Shown: in pieces, positions 24,901 to 35,560 of the stretch | Layout of the letters: the number at the start of each line of letters is the position of its first letter | How positions within the stretch are numbered: position 1 is the stretch's first letter | Source: Cyanoderma ruficeps | Taxonomy: Eukaryota; Chordata; Aves; Passeriformes; Timaliidae | Direction of reading: 5' to 3' | NCBI GenBank assembly: GCA_008694505.1 | Contig: VZDJ01000033.1 | Span: forward strand, 5,013,091-5,077,090 | Length of the DNA: 64,000 nucleotides | The notes under the pieces: generated by a model | Told to the model about the DNA's origin: nothing | Database searches by the model: none | What the model saw: only the letters and a program-made list of their open reading frames with translations | Position numbers and translations under genes: made by a program

Positions 24901-26174
24901 CCAACAGCCCTTAAAATTCCTCCCAGCACCTCCTCCAGGGCTCTGCCGCCTTCCTGTCTCTGCCAGGGACTCGTGCATGAGTGGGGAGGGGAAGTGTCTG
25001 GGAAAAAGATGGGATATGTGCCACCTCATTAGAGCATCACCTTGGTATTCACGTGCTCTTTCCCCCACCACTTCTCCAGTTTTAAAGGTACAAGTTTCCC
25101 TTTACTTTTCCTTCTACTTTTCTACTCCACCCAAGAGGAGTCTGAAAGGTTTTTCCTCCTTCAGGCTTCTGCTCCTGTGGGCATGACCCCCCAGTGTTGT
25201 TTGGGCTGCTGTTTTCACACATTTGGGGTCACCAGATGTTGCAGGCCGAAGCTGGGTGTGTCTCCACTTCAGGAACACTGAAATGAAACTTACACTTTGG
25301 CTGGTTTAGAAAACTCTTTCTTTAATTTAATTTGACTCCAGTATTTATACATATGTACAAAGGTCAAGAGATTGGCTGGACAGGTCGCCACCTCTTCAAC
25401 CTGGATGGTGGACATCACCATCAATCATTTCTTCTCTCACAGGAGAAATATGTAAACATTTTAAGAATAGATATTGTTTTCATGAAGCTGCGTGAGAAAG
25501 TTCTACAGAAAGACAAAAGACAGAAAACTCAGGGCAACACACCAGCATTCCCAGCTCATGGCATGCTGCTGAACAGATTCAGGATGGGGATATTTGGATG
25601 TTTCATTCATAAACATGGACAGATTTATCCAGGACTGATCCTGGGAAGGATATGGTGAGGCAGAAGGTTGCCAGAGCTTTGATGCTCTCTCCTGCTCTTC
25701 GTGTAATGTTTGTCAAGGTGATTTTTCTCTTTTCCATGTGCTTTACTGGGAAGTGGGAACATACAGACTTGCATTTTGAGTCATGCAGTAGTTGGAAATA
25801 TCCTGGACATCTGGGTGGAGCTGCCTGCTTCCACTGGGGAGGAAAGAAGAGTCCTTTCTCAAACACTGTGGTTCTGGAACAATCCATGCTTATCCCAGCT
25901 CCTCACCAACTCTTCTCCATGAATTTCACGACTGGCACTAATGAACATTTCTAAAAAAATGCTGCCTAAACCATCAAACTATTTGGGAAGTTAAGCCAAA
26001 CAGCCACAGTTCCAGAGGTGCCCCAGATAATACAGAATAGATCCAGTGCCCATTTTCCAATGTTTTCTTCTTTAATTTTTCTCTTTTCAGACAGAGGCAA
26101 TCTTTGAAAATCCCGCAGACTCTGACAAATCCCATTTCAGCCACTCAGCAAGGCTCTTGCCATTTGTTTTGCAG
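21905..26174. other. CLDN18 intron before shared exon 2
   Basis: Non-coding. It holds an AT-rich stretch (22,830-23,300), a GATA palindrome at 24,451-24,464 and the LTR at 25,237. Confidence 0.75.
25237..25539 (-). mobile_element. Solo LTR, copy A of a 300-bp family (CLDN18 intron)
   Basis: Ends are TGTTGC and GCAACA. The hexamer CACCAG flanks both sides (25,230-25,235 and 25,540-25,545), with one extra A before the left end. The same element recurs at 61,719 in the same orientation. The polyadenylation-type signal lies on the minus strand. It lies 635 bases upstream of CLDN18 exon 2. Confidence 0.85.
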
Positions 26175-26339
26175 CAATGTTCCAGGCCGTGAGGGCCCTC
26201 ATGATTGTGGGGATAGTCCTGGGAATCCTCGGCCTCCTCGTGTGCATTTTTGCTCTGAAATGCATCCGGATTGGGAGCATGGAGGACACTGCCAAAGCCA
26301 ACATGACCCTGACCTCCGGCATCATGTTCATCATTGCTG
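26175..26339 (+). CDS. CLDN18: CLDN18 shared exon 2
   Basis: This exon completes codon 74 (Ala) and encodes residues 75-128. It starts after TTTTGCAG and ends at a GCTG|GTAAGT donor. It supplies the end of the first extracellular loop, transmembrane segment 2 (about 80-102), the short cytoplasmic loop with CIRIGSMED, and the start of transmembrane segment 3. The sequence follows mammalian claudin-18 closely, including KANMTLTSGIMF. Phase is 1 at both ends, so either first exon can be joined. Confidence 0.95.
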
Positions 26340-26990
26340 GTAAGTGGGAACTGTCATGTCTTCCACGTGGAAGGCTTTGCATTTCCCTGGAATTGAGGAC
26401 TGGTGCATTTCTAAAGTTGTTGGCATTGTCCTCCAGCCCGATTTCCTGGGGTCAAACGGTTTTTGCCTCTGATTAGGGAGCAAAAAAATCTCTGGAAACC
26501 ACAACTTTGTATGGGCAAAACATGGAAGGCTGAAAAAACATCCCACAGATGGAAAAAGAAGTATATCTCTTGATTTGTTTTATATATGTTGTTGCCATAT
26601 ATTATTATAGCCTTTATTTATATAGAATACTTTTTCCAGTTTTAGGCTTTACCCATAAGAATTTTAGGAAGATTCCCAGGGTTGTTGTAGCCTGGTTTGT
26701 AGGTTTTAAATACCAGCCCATAAGGCTGCAGGAATACCCACCTTCCTCAAAACTGCAAATGCTTAATACATCACTTACAGGTTATCCTACATTATTTCTG
26801 AGATAAGACACTAATGAAGTCTATATCCTAACAAAGGGAAGGAGAATGTCCCTATTTAAAATCTTTCAAATCCCAACACTTCACTTTTCTTGGGATATGA
26901 GACATTCAATACAACTTCAAAAAGTATGAGCTGTAAATAGGAAACCTTCTGCCACACAGCTTTAATTTTGTATTTTACATCTGTCATTTT

Positions 26991-27117
26991 AGAATCATGG
27001 AATGGGTTGGTATGGAAGTACCTTAAAAATCACCCAATTCCACCCCTGCCATGGGCAGGGACACCTTCCACTGGACCAGGGCTCCAAGCCTCATCCAGCC
27101 TGGCTGTGGACACTGGA
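26991..27117 (-). mobile_element. CR1 LINE 3' fragment (CLDN18 intron)
   Basis: AGAATCATGGAATGGGTTGG, CACCCCTGCCATGGGCAGGG and the ACCTTCCACTGGACCAGG block are a reversed CR1 end, between exons 2 and 3. Confidence 0.85.
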
Positions 27118-27215
27118 AGTGGAATGAAAGAGAAAGTAAAACTGTCATGTGAGGGTTTTGTGCCAAAAGTTCTGGACATCAGCTCTTCTGGACACCCCAG
27201 CTCCCATCTGTCCTT

Positions 27216-27262
27216 GGTCTTTAAGATCCCTTCCAACCCAAACCAGTCTGTGATTCCATGTT
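27216..27262 (+). mobile_element. Short CR1 tail fragment
   Basis: GATCCCTTCCAACCCAAACC followed by GTCTGTGATTCCATG is a CR1 tail in the opposite orientation to the copy 100 bases upstream. Confidence 0.7.
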
Positions 27263-27834
27263 CAAGTGTTCTGTGAATTCCTCTGCTGAGGAAAACCAAA
27301 GGTTGGCATTGCTGTCAGGATTGTCAGGGATGGCCATCCCAGACATCCCCTGTTTGGATGAATGGAAGGAGTTCCAACCTCTTGGGGATGGTCTTCAACA
27401 TCTGATAATAAACAGGCTGTGAACCAAAGACATCTCCTCTTTCACATGACAAAGTGTGTGTTTTCCCATTAAAAAAAAATTCTGTCAGGGAACTTTTGGT
27501 CCATGTTTTCCACTGTAAAACAAATGTTTAAAATGAACTACTGGTTATTTTGTACAATGACCTGTTTGTTAAACTCATTTGTGTGACAAAACACATCAGG
27601 AGAAAGATTCCTGCTGGTCTGACTTGGGATTGTGCCGTGTGACACATTCCTGATATTGGATTGTAAATGCAGGGAAAACCTGGAAGAAAAGTGTAACACA
27701 TTGTAGGTGCCCCTTTGTGTTGAAGGCCACAAGGTCTCACCCACTTTTCCAGAGGTGTGGAATGCTTCCCTGAGGCCCCAGGTGACTTCTTGCCCTGTGT
27801 GTGGCTCTCAGTCTGTCCTTCTGTCCCTCCTCAG

Positions 27835-27940
27835 GCCTGTGTGCCATCACTGGAGTGTCTGTGTTTGCCAACATGCTGGTCACAAACTTCTGGATGTCCA
27901 CCACCAACATGTTCCAGGGAATGCAGAACGTCCAGAACAG
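27835..27940 (+). CDS. CLDN18: CLDN18 shared exon 3
   Basis: This exon encodes residues 129-163 and two bases of Arg164. It begins after CCTCCTCAG and ends at AACAG|GTGGGT. It carries the rest of transmembrane segment 3 and the second extracellular loop. The loop reads NFWMSTTNMFQGMQNVQN before the junction. Against the human protein, as I recall it, this loop is four residues shorter, in the part after NFWMST. The reading frame is intact. Confidence 0.93.
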
Positions 27941-28265
27941 GTGGGTGCTCAGCTGGCTCTGAGTGTTACGTGGTGGAAATCTCCCTCAGGGCTGCTGCTG
28001 AAGGATTGGCAAACTCTGGGGGTATGTTGGGATGGCTGCAGGACTTGGAAGATTATTCTTAGGAGATTGAGCCTCTTTTCTGGGCTGGAGATAAGCAAAT
28101 GGGCTGGGATGTCTCTGTCCTTGCAGCTCAAGAATGAGAAAGGGAGGCCTTTGGGGTTCAGACTGGACTTCTGGGGACTTCTGGGGACTTGTGGCTACAA
28201 CTGTGGGGTCTGAGGGAGGGTGGCAATGTTCTTGGCAGCCCTAACCAGCCTTGCCTGTTTTGCAG

Positions 28266-28376
28266 GTACACCTTTGGCTCAGCCCTCTTCGTCGGATGGG
28301 TGGCAGGAGGCCTGGCCCTTGTGGGAGGCATCATGATGTGCCTCGCCTGCAAAGGGCTCATCCCAGAGGAATCCCG
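28266..28376 (+). CDS. CLDN18: CLDN18 shared exon 4
   Basis: This exon encodes residues 164-200 plus two bases of Arg201. It starts after TTTTGCAG and ends at TCCCG|GTAAGC. It contains YTFG..LFVGWVAGG and transmembrane segment 4 (about 169-192), followed by the MMCLACKGL juncture where the cytoplasmic tail begins. Cysteines next to the membrane are typical claudin palmitoylation positions (family knowledge). Confidence 0.94.
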
Positions 28377-28488
28377 GTAAGCTGAGCTGGGGGGACATGG
28401 GAAGGTACTGCAGGAAACCTGGGGGGGTGTCCAGATGTCCCTGGATGTGTGACAGCCCTGTCATGACAGCCCTCGTGATGATGGGAAC

Positions 28489-28570
28489 ACAGAGGCCTTT
28501 AGGTTGGAGAAGACCTTTAAGATCAGAGGCCAGCCATTAATTCAGCACTGCCAAGGCCCCCACTGCCTGA
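28489..28570 (-). mobile_element. Degraded CR1-like fragment
   Basis: TTAGGTTGGAGAAGACCTTT and AAGATCAGAGGCC resemble an old reversed CR1 tail. It is short and diverged. Confidence 0.5.
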
Positions 28571-28780
28571 AGTCCATGGTTAGTGAGTTGCCCTCCGTGG
28601 GTCCAAAGGGAGCATTTGCCCTCCCTGTCCCTGTGACTCACACACAAACAGAAAGGACATGAGAACAGACCTCAAAATGTGACATTTGCCCTGTGCTGGC
28701 AGGTTCAGGCCCACGAATTGCAGGTTGCACAGCAGATCATAAGCAGGGGTAGATTGAACCAGCTGAGCCATGATTTACAC

Positions 28781-28925
28781 GGAATCAGAGAATTCCAGAG
28801 CAGTTTGGGTTGAGAGGGACCAAAAAACCATCCCATTCCACCCCTGCCATGTTCAGGAACAACTTCCATAGACCAGGTGGCTCCAAGCCATGTCCAGCCT
28901 GGCCTGGAACCCTTCCAGGGGTGGT
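28781..28925 (-). mobile_element. CR1 LINE 3' fragment (CLDN18 last intron)
   Basis: Reversed CR1 end with TTTGGGTTGAGAGGGACC and CACCCCTGCCATGTTCAGG, ending at GGAACCCTTCCAGGGGTGG. Confidence 0.82.
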
Positions 28926-29181
28926 GTAACACCACCAGGATTTGTACTCCAACCGGTTATGGCAGGTGGGTCCATCACTCCACAGATGATTTTTTTCAAG
29001 GGAAAGAAAGTGTATGTTTATGAAAGAACCTGAAAGGGCCTTGCAGGTTCCCACAGATGGTGGGCTGAGCTCCCTGAGTGGCACAACACCACGTCCCCTA
29101 AAGCCCACCATGAGCACAGGGCGCAGTGCTGGGCAGTCACAGCCCCTCCAGAGCCTGATGTTCCTCTTCTGTCTCTTCCAG

Positions 29182-29356
29182 CTACAAAGCCGTGTCCTAC
29201 AACGCCTCAGGCCGGAACATCTCCTACAGGACGGGGCCCTACAAGGGCTCAGGGTATGAAGCTGACCCCAAGACCAGGAAGGGTGTGGGATATGAAGAAG
29301 CTCCTCGAAGTGAGGATGGGAGACGCTCGTACCCCTCGAAATACGACTACGTCTAG
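29182..29356 (+). CDS. CLDN18: CLDN18 last coding exon, cytoplasmic tail
   Basis: This exon completes Arg201 and encodes residues 202-258 and the TAG stop. It follows a TCTCTTCCAG acceptor. The tail is polar and tyrosine-rich, starting YKAVSYNASG and ending SYPSKYDYV. The final DYV matches the PDZ-binding end of mammalian claudin-18, which docks ZO proteins at tight junctions. The middle of the tail is less conserved than its ends. Confidence 0.95.
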
Positions 29357-31150
29357 CAGACCTTCTGGCCTTGAGTTGTGTATCAGATATTTTTTTAACT
29401 TCACAAGCAAAAAGTGCAGCAAACCAAGCAGTCTGTAAATAGGATTGTGTTTTCTGGCAGGTTTTCTCTACTCTAAGGTTGCGTCTTTGTTGTGAACATC
29501 TGTTTTACTTGACTGCCCATTAGTATTAACAGCACCAGGAGGTCTGTGACCAAAGAGTTGTGGTGCTCTCAGAGTAGAACATTTTGCTCCTATTTTCTGT
29601 ATAAACTGATATCCAGGAGCAGTGCCTTGTGCCCTTTCTTAATTGCTCACATAGTGAAAAATCCCCTTTGATAATCGCTGTGTATTTGAAGTAAATTCAG
29701 TCGTGTCCCCTTGGCTGTGCCCAAAGCAAACAGAGCCTGTGGTCAGGGCATTTTCCTCCCTGGAGACTTCTCAACCCAGTCCCACCTTTGCTTTGCTGTT
29801 TGTACTTCAACACTGATCTGCTCTGATATTTAATCTGATCCCTGTTACTTAGACATTTGCTGGAGCCTGTGATAGCAAAGTGTATTTATTTCTTTGGATC
29901 TCTGCAGGGAATGTGCATAATCCATTGTTATTCCTGCACTAATAGCTCCCAACCTCCGTGTGCCACCGGTGTTCCCACAGATGTCATCTTTAATGGAGCC
30001 AGGAGAATTTCTCATTTAGAATTAATTAGGGTTACCTTTGGAGCAGGACTCCCAGGGAGCATTAGACGTGTAACTCCACACCCACATCAGGACTTCCCCG
30101 TGGTAATTCTGCCTCCAGTGATGGGAAGATAACTCCATAGTGGAATGTTGCCTCCTCCAGCCAATCCATCAGAGATGGAGTTTATTTGAAGGGGCAAGGG
30201 GGAGACAGAACTTTAGTGGGAAGAGAGAGCTGTGAGCTCTTAGCAGGTCCTCCCACCTGGCTCCAGAGCACATCCTAAAAAAACTCTAGACAATGCCTAT
30301 GAATAGAAGAAAAGGATAAGTTAGAGAGGAAAAAGGGGTCCAGACCCTCTAAAATAACCATTTTAATGCCATCTGCAGTGGGCTTGAGCACCACTCCTCA
30401 GGATTACAAGTTCTCTGAAGGAATTCAGTTCAGGCAAAATTCTTTTAGCAAAATGCTGGTGTTCCCTGAGTGTTTGATATCTTGGAGGGATCGGAACCTA
30501 CAGCTGAACATTCCTGCAGAGTTGGACCTTTGGAAGGTGAAGTCACCACCAGCTGAGCTGGGATCTCTGGTGGCTGCTGGGATTAGAGGGGGCAGGCTGT
30601 GCTCCTAGTGAGCACAAACTGCATCCCCCTCCTCCCCACATCCCTCACAGCTCCGTAAACCTCAGTTTCCACAACCCTCAGCTCTCCACCAGCTCTCCAC
30701 CACCACATGGAGGTAAATCCCCAGCATGGGTCCAAGAGATCCTGGGGAAGGTCAAAAAGAGGTGGAGGGAGCACCTGGCAGTGGTTGGAGGAAACAGCCA
30801 CAATGCAGAGCAGTGGGAAGAGCTTCCAGCCAACAGCAACTCAGGCTGGATGTTGGCCACCTGGGATAAATCCCTGTGGGATGTCAGGACTGACCCTCCC
30901 TTTTGTGCCAGCAAAGAACTTAAGGACTGGTTTTTAAAGGAGAAGAATTTATTTTGCAGAGGTAGATCCTGTTCTATTTTAAAAACATCACTGCTCTTTT
31001 CCATGGTTTGTATCTCTCAGTATAAACTTAGATTTTCTGCCTTTTTTTTTTCGCCTGCTGGATTTTGGTTTTTTGCTTGTTTGTTTTGTTGGTTGTTGTT
31101 TTCTTTTTTTTTACATGAATATTAATAAAAGAGAATGTCTTAAAGACCAG
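29357..31150 (+). other. CLDN18: CLDN18 3' UTR, with likely polyadenylation signal
   Basis: The sequence after the stop codon is non-coding and AT-rich. An AATAAA lies at 31,124-31,129 after T-rich sequence (31,050-31,110). This would give a 3' UTR of about 1.8 kb, close to the size I recall for mammals. An earlier cleavage site is possible. RNA data would settle the end. Confidence 0.55.
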
Positions 31151-32179
31151 AATCACAGTTTCCAGTTGTTCTCTTCTCATCAAAATCATCACCTCCACCC
31201 TTTCTGCTCAGCCAAAACCCCCCAGCTTGTGTTCTACATGTTCTTGGGAGGAGTATGCACACAGATGGGTGGTTGAGGGAAAAACTGAAAGATTCGGGTG
31301 TTTTATTTCCTTAGTAAGATATAAGGAGTCACATAATGAGAGAAAACACCAGAAAATCAGATTAATAATTGTTGGGAGACTCCGAATCCGTGATTTCATG
31401 AAGTCAGAGATCCTTGGTGGGACCCTGAGCTTGCTGAGGAGTAGAGTGCAGCAAGTTTCAGGGTAGAGATTAAACACTTCTGAGCACTTCATTGTTCTTA
31501 GGAGGGCAGAAAAATTGCGGGCATGTTCTCAGGCTCCACTGGAAAGGGGCTGAAAAGCCCAGGAATGTTTAATTTAGATAGGAAACACGTAAGTGGTGCT
31601 GAGGGAAAGGCACACAGGGGAATGTGAAAGGTGGGAAAACACCCAGAAAAACTCAAAATGCAGATTTACAACTGAGTTAGAACTAAAAAAAAATTCCTGA
31701 GGAAACAGCTTTGAAAGTTACATTTTATTTTTCTGCTACACAAATGCTGTGACAAAGTCCCGGAGCTGGCTATCTCTCGGTCACACTTTGATGTCTGCAG
31801 GCGTGTAGATGACAAGATTAGGGGCAGGCACCTTCTGGGGAGCTGACAGAGAGCTGTATCCGGGAATTCCTGCCCTCGCTGGGCTCCTAATCTGCCAGCA
31901 TCAGTTTTCATTTCCTTGCCTGGGCCGAAAACTCACAGGATGAAAATATTTTAATGCTGTGAACTCCACTGAATAAAATCCCATTCTGGAGCAGAGAATC
32001 ATTTATTTATGAGCCTGGCTGGGGCGTAACTACACCTGGTGTGGCGGCTGCTCCTGTGTTTGTGGCCCTAAGGGACCTTATCTTGTGTTTGACACCACAG
32101 AGGGTGGTGAACATCATTGTTGGGAATGACAGCACCAGGAGAATCCACACCCACAGCCATGGGACTGCAGGGAAAACTC

Positions 32180-32672
32180 AAGGGTTTGGACTTGGAGCTG
32201 CTGGGGAGAGTCCAAAGGAGGCACCAGGGTGATCAGAGGGATGGAGCAGCTCTGCTGGGAGGAAAGGCTGGGAGAGCTGGGATTGTTCAGCCTGGAGAAG
32301 AGATATGGGGCAATGAAGAGACCTCACTGTGGCCTTGCAGTGCCTGAAGGAGCCGACAGGAAACATGGAGAGAGGTTTTCTGCAATGGGCTGGAATGACA
32401 GGACAAGGGGGAATGACTTCAAACTGAAAGAGGGGAGATTCGGGTTGGATGTACAGAATAAGTTCTTGGCTGTGAGGGTGGGGAGGGCCTGGCACAGGGT
32501 GCCCAGAGAAGCTGTGACTGCCCCATGATCCCTGGAAGTATCCAACGCCAGGCTGGACAGGGCTTGGAGCAACCTGGGATAGTGGAAGTTGTCCCTGCCC
32601 ATGGCAGGGGGTAGAACTGGATGAACCTTAAGGTTCCTTCCAACCCAAACCACTCCATGATTCCATGATTCC
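32180..32672 (+). mobile_element. Longer CR1 3' end
   Basis: About 490 bases of CR1 3' sequence, including GGGATTGTTCAGCCTGGAGA, a TGCCTGAAGGAGCC block, the CAGAGAAGCTGTGACTGCCC block and a tail ATTCCATGATTCC. Confidence 0.9.
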
Positions 32673-33228
32673 TTGTCTTGGACACAGACCCAAGTATCCC
32701 TTTTTCAGCTAAGCTGATGTCTCCTCTAAGCCCTGAAGCCAGAATTATCTGCTTGGGAAATCTGGGTCTTTACTGAGGCCAAAGTTCCCTTTTCCGAGTT
32801 TTCCTCTGCAGCCCAGCAGGCTAAAAAAATTTAATTGTGATACCCTAATTATTTTCTGGACTTAGAGATTCAGAAGCACCCTGAGGATGACCCAGTGTCT
32901 TGGTGACAGCTCATCACGTCCCAGTGCTGTTGTGTCAAGGACACAAACTCCTGAGCCACGTCCACAGCCCCCAGTGCAAAGGGAAGGGGGACACTGGCCC
33001 AGGGGCTGCCCGGGGGCCATCCTGGGGCCACCCACCCCAAACAACCTCTGCCCCCACTCCATACATTGCAGGGAGACACTTCACCCTCAAGGTTGTGAAT
33101 TTGGGCTCGGAGATCCCTGGCATGGGGCTGGAGCTGCTGGGAGGAGCAGCACGTGGGGAGCACACAACGCTGGACCAAACCCATCCCGCCTGGATGTGGG
33201 TTGGGAGGAGCAGTTCCAGCTCTGCTGG

Positions 33229-33708
33229 TGCAGTGGTTTGAAAGCAAAACAAGTGAGACACTCCAAGTCAGAAATACAGTTTAATAGTAAGAAAGAAAAT
33301 AAAGGTAAAATAAAATAAACACAATAATACAAAAGACCACTGATGGAGTCAGAATACAACCCGAGCAGGGTGATGGAAGCAGTCCAGATGAGGTGGTCTT
33401 CCTGAAGCAGTGATCCCGTAGAAAGGTCTGGTAGCTCTGGTCCTCTGGGAATTCAGTAGGTAAGGGCTGCCTATACTGTCCTCAAATCCCAGATTATATC
33501 CAGGTGGGAATGTCTGGATCCTCCCCCTGGGCAGAGCATCTCACAATGGGATGATGAGTCATGCAGTGGGTCCTTGATGGCCCATTAAACAGAGATCACT
33601 CCCTGGGAGTTCCCTATGAGCCATGGGGCAAGGCCTTGATGGGCCATTAGCAGAAGACAGCCCAGGGGGAGGAGACCTGGGAAAACACGGTCCCACCTGG
33701 TTTCAACA
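33229..33708 (-). mobile_element. Solo LTR, ERVL-like
   Basis: On the minus strand it begins TGTTGAAACC and ends near ACCACTGCA, with a TATAAT-like motif and ATTAAA in LTR order. Its R/U5-like part resembles the LTR at 45,001. The right end is clear. The left end may be 33,223, where GCTC would form a 4-bp duplication. Confidence 0.65.
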
Positions 33709-35110
33709 GCTCATGAAGATGGTGATGGAATAAATACTTTGTGCACATCCTACACTGAAACCCAGGACAGCTGGGCTGAGTTGGGCTGCCTGGTTTGACC
33801 AGCTGTACAGCAGCAAGGAGGTTTGGGCCTTTGGAGTTGCTTGGCTGAGTAAATCCTGGAAAAAAACAGATCCCAGAGACTGCAGAACACGTGGCCCTAT
33901 GAGCAAATCCAGTGTTTCCAGCTGCTGTTCCTGGTGAGGGAGGGAAGAGAATCCCCTCCCACCTTTTATTTTGACTTTACTGACCATCAACTGCCAGGGG
34001 TGGATTTGGTAGCATTTCTAGAACTAAAGGAGATGAGTCAGGGAACTCATGAACAGTTGTTGGGGTTTTGTTTCCATAAATTTGATCGTCCTCTGAAAAA
34101 TGCATTTCCCGTTCAGAGGAGCTAATTAAATCTAGGCTAATTAAATTTAGGCTTGCCTAGTAAAGCCAAGCCTTCAAAGGCTGGGTGCATTTATCTGGCA
34201 GCTCTGAACAGGTTCTTTCCAAAGCCCCTGCAACATCTGGAGTGTGTGAGAGCACGCTGGATTTGCATGGAGTTTGACCAAGGGACAAACTGGAGCTACA
34301 AATTGGACTAGGAGATAAGAACTCTCCTGAAATCTATATGCAATTAAAAGCCCAATCTTCCCTCCTATAGTGACAAGGTTATTGCTTTTATGGAGTTGAA
34401 CAGAGATGAATGAGTCTATGGATTAATGGCACTAAGATTTATGACACTGTGCTTGCCCCAAATATGATAGGAGAATAGCTCTCTGGGTGAGATATTCCAG
34501 CTGAATAAATTTGATAGGATTTTTATTTTCCTTTATTATTTTTTTTTCAGCTTTGGGAGAGCTGTGCTGCATTCAGAGCTTGTTAGTGCTGTGGGTTGGA
34601 TATTTACTGATATTCCCTTGTATATTCATGATTTATAAAAGTGTTACCAGTAACAGGAGCCCATGAAGAAAAAGTCATTGGCAAAAACAAAACCCACAAA
34701 CCCACTGATTTGTGTGATTTCTTCTTCATTTAATTGACCAGGTCTTTATCTTGCTGGCTCTGGGCTTGTTTTTACTGTTCCCAGAGACTCCAGAGAGGAT
34801 AAAGCCAAAGGAGACACTTCTGGCAGGAGAAATGAGGTGTCAGCAGTTGTGGGAGACTGTGGAAAACCCTCTGTGCTGTACTGAGCTAAACAGTTAAAAA
34901 ATTAGGAGGAGGCAAATAAAAAACTGTGGAAATTTAAGGAGAGCAGTTTGGAAGGGATGGAGTTACACAGGCAGGGTAGGGCAGAGGGGTGAGGACTGAG
35001 GGAAAATCATGCCCAGGGAAACCAGGGGGGTGGGACAGGCCCTGCTCCTCCAAATCCCAGCAGGACACAAGGATTGCATCATCCATCACTTAACAAAACT
35101 TTGGGAGCTG

Positions 35111-35560
35111 TTTTAAGCCAGGCTGGAGAGGGCTTGGAGCAACCTCGTCCAGAGGAAGATTGTGGGAACTGACAGTGGTCAGAACATGGATTCTTAGGCT
35201 CCAGGCAGTGCCTTGAAGCCTGTGGGAAAGACAAGGACAAAACTCTCTCAGTCTGGCCTGGGAAATCATAAGGGGGAACCCAAAACAATCCCTGTAGATC
35301 TCTCCTCCTGACACCTGGGGTTTTTCCAACTTGTTTACTGGTAGAGATGTTCACAAAAAGGTGGTGCCCTAAAGGACCAACCCTATTCATTGTACCAAAC
35401 ACTGTATGAAAAGAATCTGTCTTTCAATGAACTTTGCTATAAGCCCTCCGAAGAAATCGGAATTCTACATGAGCCGCCCTGAATCCTAACGATAGAAGAT
35501 GTCCCTGGGGGTGGAACAAGATGGGCTGTAAGGTCCCTTCCAACCCAAACCAGGCTGGGA
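35111..35560 (+). mobile_element. CR1 LINE 3' end split by the LTR at 35,161
   Basis: The left part (35,111-35,160) carries CCAGGCTGGAGAGGGCTTGG and the right part (35,495-35,560) carries the GTCCCTTCCAACCCAAACC tail typical of CR1. Both are in plus orientation. Confidence 0.8.
35161..35494 (+). mobile_element. LTR nested inside a CR1 copy, 6-bp target duplication
   Basis: The insert runs from TGTGGGAACTG to CTAACGATA and is flanked by GAAGAT on both sides (35,155-35,160 and 35,495-35,500). Removing it restores a continuous CR1 3' end. A TATAAG-like motif lies near 35,439. The right end reads TA rather than CA, so the last bases have mutated or the boundary is off by a little. Confidence 0.85.

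Larger units (their letters stand above)
12854..29356 (+). other. CLDN18: CLDN18 gene span (coding part)
   Basis: This is the span of a claudin-18 gene built from two alternative first exons and four shared exons. Claudin-18 is a four-pass tight-junction protein that seals the paracellular space against ions and acid. In mammals one isoform is made in lung and the other in stomach, from separate promoters. Each first exon ends at a CCAG|GTAGGG donor after one base of codon 74, so both join exon 2 in frame. The coding pieces are 220, 165, 106, 111 and 172 bases plus stop, giving 258 residues against 261 in human as I recall. All internal junctions follow GT-AG. The gene converges on A4GNT downstream. 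Confidence 0.96.
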
